Positions 8,801 to 16,290 are shown, counted from the stretch's first letter. The stretch is DNA of 17,606 nt from BRH-c25 sp035417425 (GCA_035417425.1 DAOLPD010000051.1:1-17606); one strand, 5' to 3'. The notes: generated from the letters alone by a model not told the origin. Numbers and translations: made by a program.

Positions 8801-9186
8801 CTTTCGTCAAAGCCGCCGGCCAGCCTGTAGAGATTAACGGTACCTGCCTCCGAGCCGACCTTGTAGAGCCTGATATGCGCGTCGGTGATTTCGGCGTCGT
8901 CGGGCAGGAGGCCGCCGTCCGATTCCTTGATCGGATGGAACCGGATAAGCGATTGCCTTTCAAAGCCGAATTCGTCCTTACCCACCGACAGGACCTGCTC
9001 AGAAAGTATGTTGAAGTTCGCTGCGGGCGAGCTTTCGTCAACGTACACGGAGGATGTCGATCCGATGCTGACCGTTTTGGGAGCAGGAGCATTGACGGGG
9101 GAAGGAGCTATTGCGGCATATGCTGCCGGCATTGAAAAAAGCATGGTAATCATCACCGTAAAGGCAATAAGAATGCGTGTTTTCAT
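5815..9186 (-). CDS. SLH-anchored surface protein with DNRLRE-like, Ig-like and papain-like regions
   Basis: 1123 residues. The ATG at 9186 is preferred over a longer frame reaching 9249, because AAGGAAGG lies 6 bases upstream and a signal peptide (MKTRILIAF..., cut after AYA, residue 24) begins there. Residues about 37-212 look like a DNRLRE/CBM96-type carbohydrate-binding module (YVDESSP, LIRFHPI, WKTKP, FRSDESS). Two Ig-like segments follow (about 228-320 and 326-428). Residues about 435-700 contain GTCFGMS (Cys496), KGHALVPWMV (His593) and IYVYDCN (Asp614/Asn616), the order and spacing of a papain-like or transglutaminase-like catalytic triad. A beta-rich stretch follows, then three SLH repeats (about 945-1123; FAPDQSITRQE, INPLGNTTREQ) that would bind wall polymer. 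Peptidase or acyl-transfer activity is inferred. Codon use is GC-richer than in the genes at the window edges. Confidence 0.88.
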   Translation of the reverse strand: MKTRILIAFTVMITMLFSMPAAYAAIAPSPVNAPAPKTVSIGSTSSVYVDESSPAANFNILSEQVLSVGKDEFGFERQSLIRFHPIKESDGGLLPDDAEITDAHIRLYKVGSEAGTVNLYRLAGGFDESTVTWKTKPVISSSTAVASADLPAKAGWYNVKIPVSLLEAWLTSSKLNHGIAIRPSWTEAGKGISFRSDESSLHPPDLVISYIGSSPDSPAPTPDTSDTDPCTLTYTVIPENPRPGEPMTITASASDNKALSHVTIMRGTKLLARQEAIGNQTTLSVSYVETAELPAMTYTLIADDAADPLPVRRDITVPVTGSGSAPDVRITAEWLGVERTVPERYSLIAGDGQRVVLTASADDPDGIKSLTVTINGMPHEFTYSGETSVCETLTWTNDDPDETRFSYYASAIDKENQYASTPHESFDIAGLDDIRLYWNSTPSFDNDTMGDLSWDMMVSIFGADECWWVEKWGWKSAFALGFYNAFIKDAAKIGTCFGMSTMSAEINNGRISSDDLESSLLTHQLSRANSYTGEYILARQAGQYGKDVFLKRAAQYPESNNLSNTRVILGQVENDLRRERPGIIGIREDDKGHALVPWMVRYMEDGTIRIYVYDCNKVSGIRNPDGNIQDSSQYPYIEIRTSGRWSYAFNSSKTWNDRLFYNQYEEVLGNSSRLNKLCDTADAPFITDHTMPTITETVCAFLFGSADMYFEDDQGRVTGIKDGQLKEEIPGSQALIPMGAGNFTDNEAYLIPGNVKLNAKVAGISQGSYTLGLLSGASTYTVEEKSIKSNTADRLIIEPASGYSKYKVTLASGSRDDDFTIRMSTQIPGRVKKLGTDFIGREYIFEQLGMEEGKDISLSLNEDAGGVIVSTATGGVIFDVIMRSTESADNAQEDQTSIPGSRRARISPDAKKSVTLEPENWATDETDGTVNVEEIGYAPGAPDAANAASAWAVIEIEQAIAHGLTTDGILSDFRKNITRREFCEISVKLYEKLSGGTAVPVSANPFTDTNNTEILKAYNLGIVKGVSPDRFAPDQSITRQEICVMLMRALKAAIPSLNTEAAHSTVFADENQIAQWAIDAVRYMNSKGIMKGVGSNMINPLGNTTREQAIILVKRTYEVFNNY

Positions 9187-9296
9187 ACAATACCTTCCTT
9201 TCTTAAATAACACAAATAAGGGCGGCTTCGACGCATTTGCCGCCCACACACCTTGGAAATGAGGGTGTCCGTCTTTGGGTAGAGTAACCCATCTAT
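9187..9296 (-). promoter_or_regulatory. Structured 5' leader of the papain-like SLH gene
   Basis: Read on the minus strand, the leader contains ACACC...GGTGT and then a strong hairpin of GGGCGGC and GCCGCCC (plus-strand 9220-9226 and 9239-9245) with a 12-base loop, followed by TTATTT. It ends at the AAGGAAGG ribosome binding site. The hairpin may act in attenuation or mRNA stability. I could not match it to a known riboswitch. Confidence 0.35.
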
Positions 9297-9330
9297 AGTA
9301 TGAGATACACGCATTAAATCAGCATTAAAT
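9297..9330 (-). promoter_or_regulatory. SARP-like direct-repeat operator and -10 of the papain-like SLH gene
   Basis: On the minus strand a perfect 9-bp direct repeat ATTTAATGC occurs twice with 11-bp period (plus-strand 9322-9330 and 9311-9319). Exactly 8 bases later lies CATACT (9297-9302), a plausible -10 box. No TTGACA-like -35 is present. SARP-family activators bind heptamer-type direct repeats with 11-bp period placed about 8 bp before the -10, so this layout points to the adjacent SARP-type regulator. Confidence 0.55.
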
Positions 9331-9353
9331 TTTCAGGCGGGAATGAAGAATGA

Positions 9354-12300
9354 TTACAGCATTTCTTTTTCATACCGTTTGGCAAACTGCCTGGATATGG
9401 AATCGGCCAGATGGTTCTGCCCGGTATGCCGATAGAGCTTGATTAAGGTTTTATAGGAGTGTTCATTATAGGGATCCAGTTTTATGATGCGAAGCAGCAG
9501 TGCCTCTGCGGCTTTAAAATTTGACTCCTGCTTCAGAAGCGCCACCGTCTTATGGGCAGTTTCCAGGAATATCGCGCTAAGATATTCCCGTTCTGCGACT
9601 GTATATTCCTCATAGATATCAAGAGGCAGAAGGCCGTCCTGATAAAGGTCTATCATCTTAAGCATCATGTTTTTTGCACTTTCCGGATCTGCTGTTTTTG
9701 TTTTTTGGAACAGCTCAATAAACAGGTCGGTATCAGTTTCACAGGATTTTTTTGTTATCATGAATCCGTGCTCATTTTCAGTAATAAGAGAGGGAGTATC
9801 TTCAAATGAAACGCCTATGCCTGCCAAGGCCTTTCGAAGCTCGCAAAGAGCTACCCGCAGGGAGTTCAAAGCGGCTTTTTTCTCGGAATCCGGCCAGAAG
9901 ACAGCGGCAAGCTTTTCCCGGGATACGTAAATGTTCCTGTTGAGCAGCAAGTATTTAATGATCCCTGAAATTTTTCGGGTCTTAAAGGCGCTTTCATCAA
10001 TGGATGCACCGTCGGCTGTGATCTTGAACCAGCCGAATAGCTGAATATAGATATCTTTTCGAACAGGCTGCCTCTTTACGCGGGAGTATTTACGGATGAA
10101 TTTTTGTACAGAGTCTGAGGAATGAAAGGCGTCAGCATTCTTAACCAGATACTTCTCCGCAGAAGCTCCGAAGTATTTCCGGATGACGGAGCGGAGAAAA
10201 ACCATTTGGATATTCCCTTGGGCGGCACGGGCACATATAGCCGCGAGAGTGGGAAAATGCATGTCATAAAACACCGAATAATCGTTTTCGACGCAGACAA
10301 GAAAGGCATTCTTTAAATATGCCATGCCTTTTACGGATTCGCCTGTGTCAAAATAGAGCTTGGAAAGATGTAAAGCGGTGCCGGCAATGGATTGAAGGGC
10401 GCTTTTCTCTGTGCTTTTTGCTAAGGAGTGCAAGAGAAGCTTTTCAGCCTGTTCATATTCCCCGCATTCCCGCAAAGCCGCGCCCGCAAGAGAGGCGGCA
10501 AGATCGTCGTCACCTTGCACCGGATTCATGGACATGAGTTCGTGATAGGTATCAAGAATCCGGGACGGCTCAATGGGATTGTCTGTCCCGCAAACCCACA
10601 AGTAGTGATGAAGTTTGCACAGGTTGGCACGAACACCGTTTTCAAAGGATATATAGTCCCGCTGTGCACTGCAGATATGGCTGACCGCGCTATCCGTATC
10701 GTGGGTCAGGTATTTGATCATGGCCAGATAGTACCTGCCGTTTGCATTGGAATAATGATGCCCATACCGTTCGCCCAATTCCAAAAGTTCCCGCACATTT
10801 TCCTGAGCCGCAGGAAGGTTCCCTTTGAGCAGTAAAACGCGGCTGAGCAGCGACAGCGCAAAAGAACGCCAGTACAGGTCCATCTTTATCAGAGTCGAGG
10901 CAAACAGGTTTTCCAATATCTGCAGCGCGCCTTCCAGGTCTCCCTGTCTGTGGCGAAGGGCGCATCCATACAGATAAGCCCCGCAATATTCCTCCTGGTC
11001 TAAACTATAATTCCTCAGTGCTGAAAACAAGGCATTTCCTTTTGGAAAATCCTCACTCAATGTGGCTTCCGAAAGCGAAAGCAGCATCAGGGAACGCCTG
11101 CACAGTCCGTCTTCCATGGCTCCCGGGATGGTCTGAAGCTCACGCACTACTTTTTTTACGATGTCCAGTCGGTTCTGGTATACGCAGGTCATCATAAGGA
11201 ACAGGCAGGTTTTGATGCGCATGGCATGATTCCCCTCCGCCTCAAACAGCCCGCGGGCTCTTTCAAGGCAGCGTATGGCGCGGTTGAAATCAATACGTTT
11301 ATTGGTCACGCCATCGTACACCAGAAGATAGGGATGATTTTCACGATATGTTTCGGGGAAGCTTTCTACCATAGTTTTCAGGGTTTCAGTAAACCCTTCG
11401 TTTAACATGGAGTCTCCGCACCTTACGATTACATCGGCAGCCTTATCCATTTCACCCGCGGTAAGATAATGCCGGACAGCCCTGTCAAACCTTCCGGCGG
11501 TTGAATAGTATCCGGCGATCTCCATCTGAAGCTGATGCAGCTTTGAAGCTCCGAATATATCGAGTCCCATGGCGGCTAAAGCGTTTTTATAAAGAGAATG
11601 AAAGCGGAGAACAGTTCCGCTTGCGGTAATGGTTTTTGTAAGATAAAGATTCCGGGCTAAAGCCACATCAAGGGTTTCCCCTGCATCGATACCGAAAATA
11701 TCCGGTAATTCTTCAACCCGGAAGTCGTCAAGCAAAGCAAGGCGCAAGAGTATGCCTATTGTTTCGCTGCTTTCATATTGCAGGGTTTGGGAGGTTAAAC
11801 AGTCAAACAGCTCAGCGCTGTTTATGCCCTTTTCAAGGAAGTTGCTAAGATGCTGGACACCGGAGGCTTTGAATGCGGAGAGAATCATCACAATTCCGGC
11901 AATCCAGCCTTCGGAGACCTCGTATAAACGTTTGTATGCATTTTTATCCGCCATAATTCCAAACTTCTCCCGGCAAAAAATCCTGGTTTCGTCGGGTGTA
12001 AAGCGCAGTTCGGCCGCTCCGTAAGCGGTAATGCCTTCCGTAAAGGCGTGCCCCGCTTCAAGGCCGGTTTGCAGCCGCGAGGTTATAATCAGGTGCACGC
12101 CCGGCGGCATATTGGAGAGCATATACCGCACGCATTCGATGATCTCGGGCTGCCGAAGGGCATGATGATAATTGTCGAGTACAAGATAGGTCGGGATATT
12201 ATTATCGAGAAACTCCCAGGCGTCCTGACAGAGCACTGCGTTGAAAAGGCTCAGGTCATTCATGGAGGTCAGCATATTAAAGCTCTGAATGCGGCTCTGA

Positions 12301-12587
12301 TCAGGGATCCTTTGGAAAAGGGTATGGACCAAATGGGCGGCAAATATTGCATATCGGCTGTCCTCCTGCTCCAGACGGTACCAGCATACCTGCCCATCGA
12401 TGCCGGCAAGTGTAAGCAGAACAGCAGTGGTTTTGCCGCTGCCCGCCGGAGCTGTGATAATGGTGCAGCGGTGCGCCGCAATATCCAGCGCCTTTAGCCG
12501 TTCTGTAAAAAGGGCTTTGTCGGTCAATTCGGGCACAATCAGCTTTGATTTTAATATGGGGACAGGCTGTGTTTCAATTCGTTCCAT
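9354..12587 (-). CDS. MalT-like STAND ATPase fused to SARP (wHTH-BTAD) DNA-binding domain
   Basis: 1077 residues. The N-terminal STAND-type NTPase has Walker A APAGSGKT (46-53), Walker B YLVLD (134-138) and IITSR (167-171), followed by LRFTPDETRIFCREKFGI, a MalT-family pattern. The middle (about 350-840) is a long helical TPR-like region, expected to bind an inducer or partner. In place of MalT's C-terminal LuxR HTH there is an OmpR-like winged helix (about 846-945; REKLAAVFWPDSEKKAALNSLR) and a bacterial transcriptional activator domain (about 950-1077; LLRIIKLDPYNEHSYKTLIK), i.e. a SARP-type end. Such proteins are ATP-dependent, signal-responsive activators that bind direct repeats. It sits between two SLH surface genes, each with a matching direct-repeat site. 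No terminator is visible before the downstream SLH gene, so readthrough is possible. The inducer is unknown. Confidence 0.9.
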   Translation of the reverse strand: MERIETQPVPILKSKLIVPELTDKALFTERLKALDIAAHRCTIITAPAGSGKTTAVLLTLAGIDGQVCWYRLEQEDSRYAIFAAHLVHTLFQRIPDQSRIQSFNMLTSMNDLSLFNAVLCQDAWEFLDNNIPTYLVLDNYHHALRQPEIIECVRYMLSNMPPGVHLIITSRLQTGLEAGHAFTEGITAYGAAELRFTPDETRIFCREKFGIMADKNAYKRLYEVSEGWIAGIVMILSAFKASGVQHLSNFLEKGINSAELFDCLTSQTLQYESSETIGILLRLALLDDFRVEELPDIFGIDAGETLDVALARNLYLTKTITASGTVLRFHSLYKNALAAMGLDIFGASKLHQLQMEIAGYYSTAGRFDRAVRHYLTAGEMDKAADVIVRCGDSMLNEGFTETLKTMVESFPETYRENHPYLLVYDGVTNKRIDFNRAIRCLERARGLFEAEGNHAMRIKTCLFLMMTCVYQNRLDIVKKVVRELQTIPGAMEDGLCRRSLMLLSLSEATLSEDFPKGNALFSALRNYSLDQEEYCGAYLYGCALRHRQGDLEGALQILENLFASTLIKMDLYWRSFALSLLSRVLLLKGNLPAAQENVRELLELGERYGHHYSNANGRYYLAMIKYLTHDTDSAVSHICSAQRDYISFENGVRANLCKLHHYLWVCGTDNPIEPSRILDTYHELMSMNPVQGDDDLAASLAGAALRECGEYEQAEKLLLHSLAKSTEKSALQSIAGTALHLSKLYFDTGESVKGMAYLKNAFLVCVENDYSVFYDMHFPTLAAICARAAQGNIQMVFLRSVIRKYFGASAEKYLVKNADAFHSSDSVQKFIRKYSRVKRQPVRKDIYIQLFGWFKITADGASIDESAFKTRKISGIIKYLLLNRNIYVSREKLAAVFWPDSEKKAALNSLRVALCELRKALAGIGVSFEDTPSLITENEHGFMITKKSCETDTDLFIELFQKTKTADPESAKNMMLKMIDLYQDGLLPLDIYEEYTVAEREYLSAIFLETAHKTVALLKQESNFKAAEALLLRIIKLDPYNEHSYKTLIKLYRHTGQNHLADSISRQFAKRYEKEML

Positions 12588-12621
12588 GTGGCCTTCATCC
12601 CTTCTTTTATCTCTTATTCAA

Positions 12622-12651
12622 ATTTTATCATATTCTGGATAAAAAAAACAA
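12622..12651 (-). promoter_or_regulatory. Putative promoter of the STAND/SARP regulator gene
   Basis: On the minus strand TTGTTT (plus 12646-12651), an 18-base spacer and TAAAAT (12622-12627). It lies about 35 bases before the ATG at 12587. Unlike the two surface-gene promoters it has a recognisable -35 and no ATTTAATG repeats, which suggests expression independent of its own product. Confidence 0.45.
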
Positions 12652-12672
12652 TTTAAATATCATTACCATTAA

Positions 12673-12706
12673 GTATAATGCTAATTTAATGATCATGGCT
12701 CATGAT
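12673..12706 (+). promoter_or_regulatory. SARP-like direct-repeat operator and -10 of the beta-helix SLH gene
   Basis: GTATAATGC (12673-12681) and ATTTAATGA (12684-12692) form a degenerate direct repeat with 11-bp period. It matches the site upstream of the other SLH gene at 16 of 20 positions. Eight bases after the second unit comes CATGAT (12701-12706), at the same spacing as CATACT in the other promoter, and CTCAT is shared in the spacer. An inverted repeat ATCATG-GCT-CATGAT (12692-12706) overlaps the -10. The TATAAT inside the first unit (12674-12679) could alternatively be a -10 for a longer transcript. Confidence 0.5.
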
Positions 12707-12744
12707 AAGAAATAGATTGATATATGATGAAAGGACGTGGGCTT

Positions 12745-15700
12745 ATGAATCAGGGAAGATTCCGTATAATGGCGATACTGTTGGCACTTTGCCTCGCGGT
12801 ATCACTTACTCTAACCGTACAGGCGGCGGGCGAGGTTTGCCGGATCGGTCCGGTACTATACATGACTTTAGACGACGCGCTTTTTGCGGCAGTGGACGGG
12901 GATACCATACAATTGCTGACTGATATCGATTACAGCCACGGGTTAACCTTTGTTGAAAAAGACATCACTTTTGACCTGAATGGATACAATCTCAATGTTG
13001 AAAATAGTACCGGCACCGGACTTTTTGCAAACAATTCAATCGTCAGCATAACCGGCGGGGGTGAATTTAATGTAAGCGGCACGACCAGAGGGGTACAAGC
13101 GTTATTGGGTGCCTCAGTTACTGTAACAGGCGCACATGCAACCTCCCCAGGCGGCATTGGCGTATATGCCGTGGAAGCATCGCAGGTCACAGTTGAAGCC
13201 GATGCGGCGGCAACCGGCGAGGATGGACTTGGTGCATATGCCGAGAGCGGCTCAAGTATTAGCGTGGGAGGGAATGCCATCGGTCAAGGGTGCGGTACTG
13301 TATGCTACGGTGTGGGCAGTCTCGTTGATGTTAGCGGTGACTCAATTGCCACCGGCACGGACGGTATTGGAGCGGCTGCCGGTGACGGAGGCGAGATAAT
13401 CATTGATGGGGAAATCCAGACCAACGACATCTATGTCCAAATCAACATGACGGAAATGGAGATCGGCGATGTGACGCTTCCCACAACCAAGGCGGGCTAC
13501 CGCACATATTCAGGAGGCATCCCGGAGAGTACCGTCTGGGTCAAAATGAGGATAGTCTGCGAGATTGACGGAGGGGAGCAGTATGAGAACCTACCCGACG
13601 CACTGGCTGACGCCGCCGACGGGGACACCCTGCGGCTGCTGGACGACATCCTTTGCAATTCCGGTGTCAGCATTGTCGGGAAAACCGTCACGCTGGATCT
13701 GAACGGGCACGACCTGGATATCTATGAGCCTTCCGGCACGGGGCTTTCCGTTTCAAACGGCGGCATTGCCTTGGAGGGTGAGGGCAGCTTTACGGTGACT
13801 GGCTATGAATGCGGTGTGCATGCGTATCCGGGCAGCGTGGTTACCGTCACAAACGCTGGGGCTACGAGTATTACCGCAGGCGTCGGTGTAATAGCGGCAG
13901 GCGGAGGGGAAGTCACGGTGATGGGCGATGTCCAGAGCGTCTGCAAAGGCGTTATCGCCATAGGAGAGGGTACCAAGGTTACAATCGGCGGTAATGTGAC
14001 AGTTGAGGCCAACGAAACTTGGGGCATCGAGGCTACGGCAAGCATTGGAGGAGGTGCGGAGGTAGACGTCGGAGGAGATGTTACCGTCAACGGCGGCGGT
14101 GGCGTCCTTGCCCAGGGAGACGGCACCGCCATATACATCAGTGGCAGCGTGACGGCTACCGACGGCGGCGGAGCAATAGCTATGTACGGGGGCCGTGTGG
14201 CAGTAGACGGCAACGTGCAGGCATCAGCTGAGGGCGCATCTGCTTTGGGTATCGGCAGTGCCGTGACCGTAGGCCATAATATTTCGGCTACCACGGGTGT
14301 ACAAGCGCTGAGCGGAGGACAGGCGGAGGTACAAGGCGGCGTGGGAGCGGTTATGCTCGGCGCCCAAGCGGGATATGACGGAAGCATGGCCATTGTTCAC
14401 GGCGGAGTCATTGTTACCGATGCTGCCGGGATCGGCGCGGAAGCGTTTGGCTCTGAATCCGGCACAGCAGTCGTACAAATTGACGGTACTATTACGGCCG
14501 ACACCTACGTTCGCATCGGCGGCGAAGTCAAGGATGGCAGCGAGTCAAGCCGCACAACACCTACTCTGAAGATAGGTTACCATACCTACAGCAGCGGCGG
14601 CGACATCGTATATGTGAAGGTGCCGGATACCGAAGGAGAGACTCCCATTGTGGTGACCGATGCAGTGACAAGCATCACCGCATCCGGCGCGACGCTTTCC
14701 GGAGATGTCACGAATGACGGGGGATTGGCGGTTACCGAACGCGGCTTTGTCTACGGGATGGCGAAAAACCCTACTATCGGTGCCTCGGGAGTCATTCGGG
14801 TGCCGGCAGGCAGCGGCACAGGCGAGTTTTCGGCTGTGCTGGACAGCCTTTCGGCAGACACCGGCTACCATGTGCGCGCCTATGCCATCAATGAAGCAGG
14901 AACGGGTTACGGCGAGGACAGAATGTTTACAACGCTTTCGCCCGTGCTTACGCCCGACCCGGACGATGACGACCCGCCCATGCTTCGACCTGACCCGAAT
15001 GATGACGACCCGCCCACGGTCTTGACGAGACCGGTTACAGCCATCACCGTGTACAGTGCTATGCTTTCCGGCAGAGTCACTTCAAGCGGCGGGGCTACGG
15101 TAACAGAACGCGGCTTTGTCTATGGCACGTCGGCTAATCCTGTTATCGGCGGCAGAGGCGTCACTAAGGTTACGTCGGGCGGCGGCCTGGGTGAATTTAT
15201 GGCGGAGATCACCGGACTCTTGCCGGATACTACCTATTATGTGCGCACCTACGCCGTAAACAAAGAGGGTGCGTCTTATGGGGCAATTGTGAACTTTACA
15301 ACGGAATTGATTCCGCCGGCCGGAAAAATTGGCTGGCTGGATGCGCCGGGGGCCGATCTGACGAGCGGCAACGTAGTGCTTTATACTGACATGTCGGGCG
15401 AAGAACACATTGTAGGCCTGAGCATTGTAGAAGGCTCCGCAATGAGATACATTTCCCGCGGACCCGGCAGCTATGAGTTCATCTATAATGCAAAGCCTTT
15501 TGACGATATTTCCGGGCATTGGGCGAAAAACGACATTGATTTTGCTACGGCGAGATTGCTTTTTATCGGTATTACGCCAAGGCTTTTTTCGCCTGATACT
15601 GCCATGACAAGGGGCATGTTCGCAGCCATACTGGGGCGCATGTATGGGGTTGACCAGTCGCTTTATACCGGGCATAGCTTTGACGATGTGCCGGAAAGAG

Positions 15701-16041
15701 CCTATTATGCACCCTATGTGAAATGGGCGCGGGAAAACAACATTCTATTCGGCGTTTCGAAAAGCTCATTTGAACCGGAAAAAGCCGTCACACGACAGGA
15801 AATGGCCGCGATGATGCACCGCTTTATGAAGTATTTGGAACTTGAACCTGAAAAAGGCGGCGAAGAATTCAGCGATGCGTATGAGATTAGCTCATGGGCG
15901 CGGGAAAGTGTCATGTCTCTCAAGAAAACCGGAATTTTAAACGGCAAGCCGGGCAACCGGTTTGACCCTAATGCGTCCTCGACACGAGCAGAGATAACGG
16001 CTGTTCTGAGAAGGCTTATTGAGTATATTGTGAATAAATAA
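12745..16041 (+). CDS. SLH-anchored surface protein with duplicated beta-helix-like regions and FN3-like domains
   Basis: 1098 residues from ATG 12745, chosen because AAAGGA (12730-12735) is well placed for it; upstream in-frame ATGs at 12724 and 12727 have no such site. A signal peptide ends near VQAAG (residues 25-29). Two copies of a beta-helix-like region follow (about 30-265 and 270-625). Each opens with 'LxDALxxAxDGDTxxLLxDI' and 'xTxDLNGxxLxxxxxxGTGL', then has many short Gly/Val/Thr-rich rungs, as in pectate-lyase-like repeat proteins. Both copies end with a Gly-Tyr-x-Thr-Tyr-Ser motif. Two FN3-like modules (about 634-731 and 758-854; both contain VTERGFVYG) flank an acidic PDPDDDDPP linker. 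Three SLH repeats (about 917-1098; FSPDTAMTRGM, FEPEKAVTRQE, FDPNASSTRAE) anchor it. No catalytic residues are apparent; an adhesive or structural S-layer role is likeliest. Confidence 0.88.
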   Translation: MNQGRFRIMAILLALCLAVSLTLTVQAAGEVCRIGPVLYMTLDDALFAAVDGDTIQLLTDIDYSHGLTFVEKDITFDLNGYNLNVENSTGTGLFANNSIVSITGGGEFNVSGTTRGVQALLGASVTVTGAHATSPGGIGVYAVEASQVTVEADAAATGEDGLGAYAESGSSISVGGNAIGQGCGTVCYGVGSLVDVSGDSIATGTDGIGAAAGDGGEIIIDGEIQTNDIYVQINMTEMEIGDVTLPTTKAGYRTYSGGIPESTVWVKMRIVCEIDGGEQYENLPDALADAADGDTLRLLDDILCNSGVSIVGKTVTLDLNGHDLDIYEPSGTGLSVSNGGIALEGEGSFTVTGYECGVHAYPGSVVTVTNAGATSITAGVGVIAAGGGEVTVMGDVQSVCKGVIAIGEGTKVTIGGNVTVEANETWGIEATASIGGGAEVDVGGDVTVNGGGGVLAQGDGTAIYISGSVTATDGGGAIAMYGGRVAVDGNVQASAEGASALGIGSAVTVGHNISATTGVQALSGGQAEVQGGVGAVMLGAQAGYDGSMAIVHGGVIVTDAAGIGAEAFGSESGTAVVQIDGTITADTYVRIGGEVKDGSESSRTTPTLKIGYHTYSSGGDIVYVKVPDTEGETPIVVTDAVTSITASGATLSGDVTNDGGLAVTERGFVYGMAKNPTIGASGVIRVPAGSGTGEFSAVLDSLSADTGYHVRAYAINEAGTGYGEDRMFTTLSPVLTPDPDDDDPPMLRPDPNDDDPPTVLTRPVTAITVYSAMLSGRVTSSGGATVTERGFVYGTSANPVIGGRGVTKVTSGGGLGEFMAEITGLLPDTTYYVRTYAVNKEGASYGAIVNFTTELIPPAGKIGWLDAPGADLTSGNVVLYTDMSGEEHIVGLSIVEGSAMRYISRGPGSYEFIYNAKPFDDISGHWAKNDIDFATARLLFIGITPRLFSPDTAMTRGMFAAILGRMYGVDQSLYTGHSFDDVPERAYYAPYVKWARENNILFGVSKSSFEPEKAVTRQEMAAMMHRFMKYLELEPEKGGEEFSDAYEISSWARESVMSLKKTGILNGKPGNRFDPNASSTRAEITAVLRRLIEYIVNK
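14953..15015 (+). repeat. Tandem repeat encoding an acidic proline linker
   Basis: Two 27-base copies (14953-14979 and 14989-15015), period 36, differ at only a few bases. They encode PDPDDDDPP and PDPNDDDPP between the two FN3-like modules. Such in-frame repeats can expand or contract. Confidence 0.7.
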
Positions 16042-16145
16042 GCGCACTGCTTGCACTGGAGTCTTCTGTGCCGGGAGCGGAGGGATAGCGGCCGCATTGT
16101 AAAGGGAAATAAGCCAATAAAGCAAAAAAACATTTTATATGTTAA

Positions 16146-16183
16146 AAATGGACTATGTTCAAATCACATAGTCCATTTATTTT
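16146..16183. terminator. Bidirectional terminator between the SLH gene and tRNA-Leu
   Basis: A perfect 13-bp stem, AAATGGACTATGT (16146-16158) and ACATAGTCCATTT (16166-16178), with a 7-base loop. ATTTTC follows on the plus strand. On the minus strand the stem is followed by TT and AACAT, giving a T-run after CCA. It can end both the SLH gene and the minus-strand tRNA transcript. Confidence 0.8.
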
Positions 16184-16188
16184 CAATA

Positions 16189-16274
16189 TGGTGCCGAAGG
16201 TCGGACTCGAACCGACATGCTTTGAGGGCGCATGATTTTGAGTCATGTGCGTCTGCCAATTCCGCCACTCCGGC
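16189..16274 (-). tRNA. tRNA-Leu (anticodon CAA)
   Basis: 86 nt including an encoded CCA end. On the minus strand the acceptor GCCGGAG pairs with CTTCGGC (one G-T pair). The D arm is GCGGAATTGGCAGACGC and the anticodon stem CATGA/TCATG encloses loop CTCAAAA, giving anticodon CAA (plus-strand 16238-16240), which reads UUG. The variable region has 14 bases. The T arm is GTCGG-TTCGAGT-CCGAC and the discriminator base is A. It is a class II leucine tRNA. Confidence 0.95.
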
Positions 16275-16290
16275 ATTTGTCACATAAAAC

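Noticed and set aside
9187..9296. c-di-GMP riboswitch in the leader of the papain-like SLH gene
   Set aside because: The conserved c-di-GMP-I core elements are absent; only simple hairpins are seen.
12674..12679. Perfect TATAAT as the main -10 of the beta-helix SLH gene
   Set aside because: It has no -35 partner at 16-18 bases, and it coincides with a repeat unit shared with the other SLH promoter; kept only as an alternative.
13803..14393. 196-residue minus-strand ORF rich in Pro, Ser, Thr and Ala
   Set aside because: It is a shadow of the Gly/Val/Thr-rich repeats of the beta-helix surface gene; no ribosome binding site and low complexity.
12830..14630. CRISPR array or DNA satellite in the repeat-rich region
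   Set aside because: The repeats are in frame, degenerate at DNA level and encode protein rungs; no regular direct repeats with unique spacers.
15082..15675. 197-residue minus-strand ORF
   Set aside because: It lies opposite the FN3/SLH coding region and has no recognisable domain or ribosome binding site.
16051..16287. 78-residue plus-strand ORF ending RRSDSNRHALRAHDFESC...
   Set aside because: It is the antisense read of the tRNA-Leu gene, a well-known false protein.
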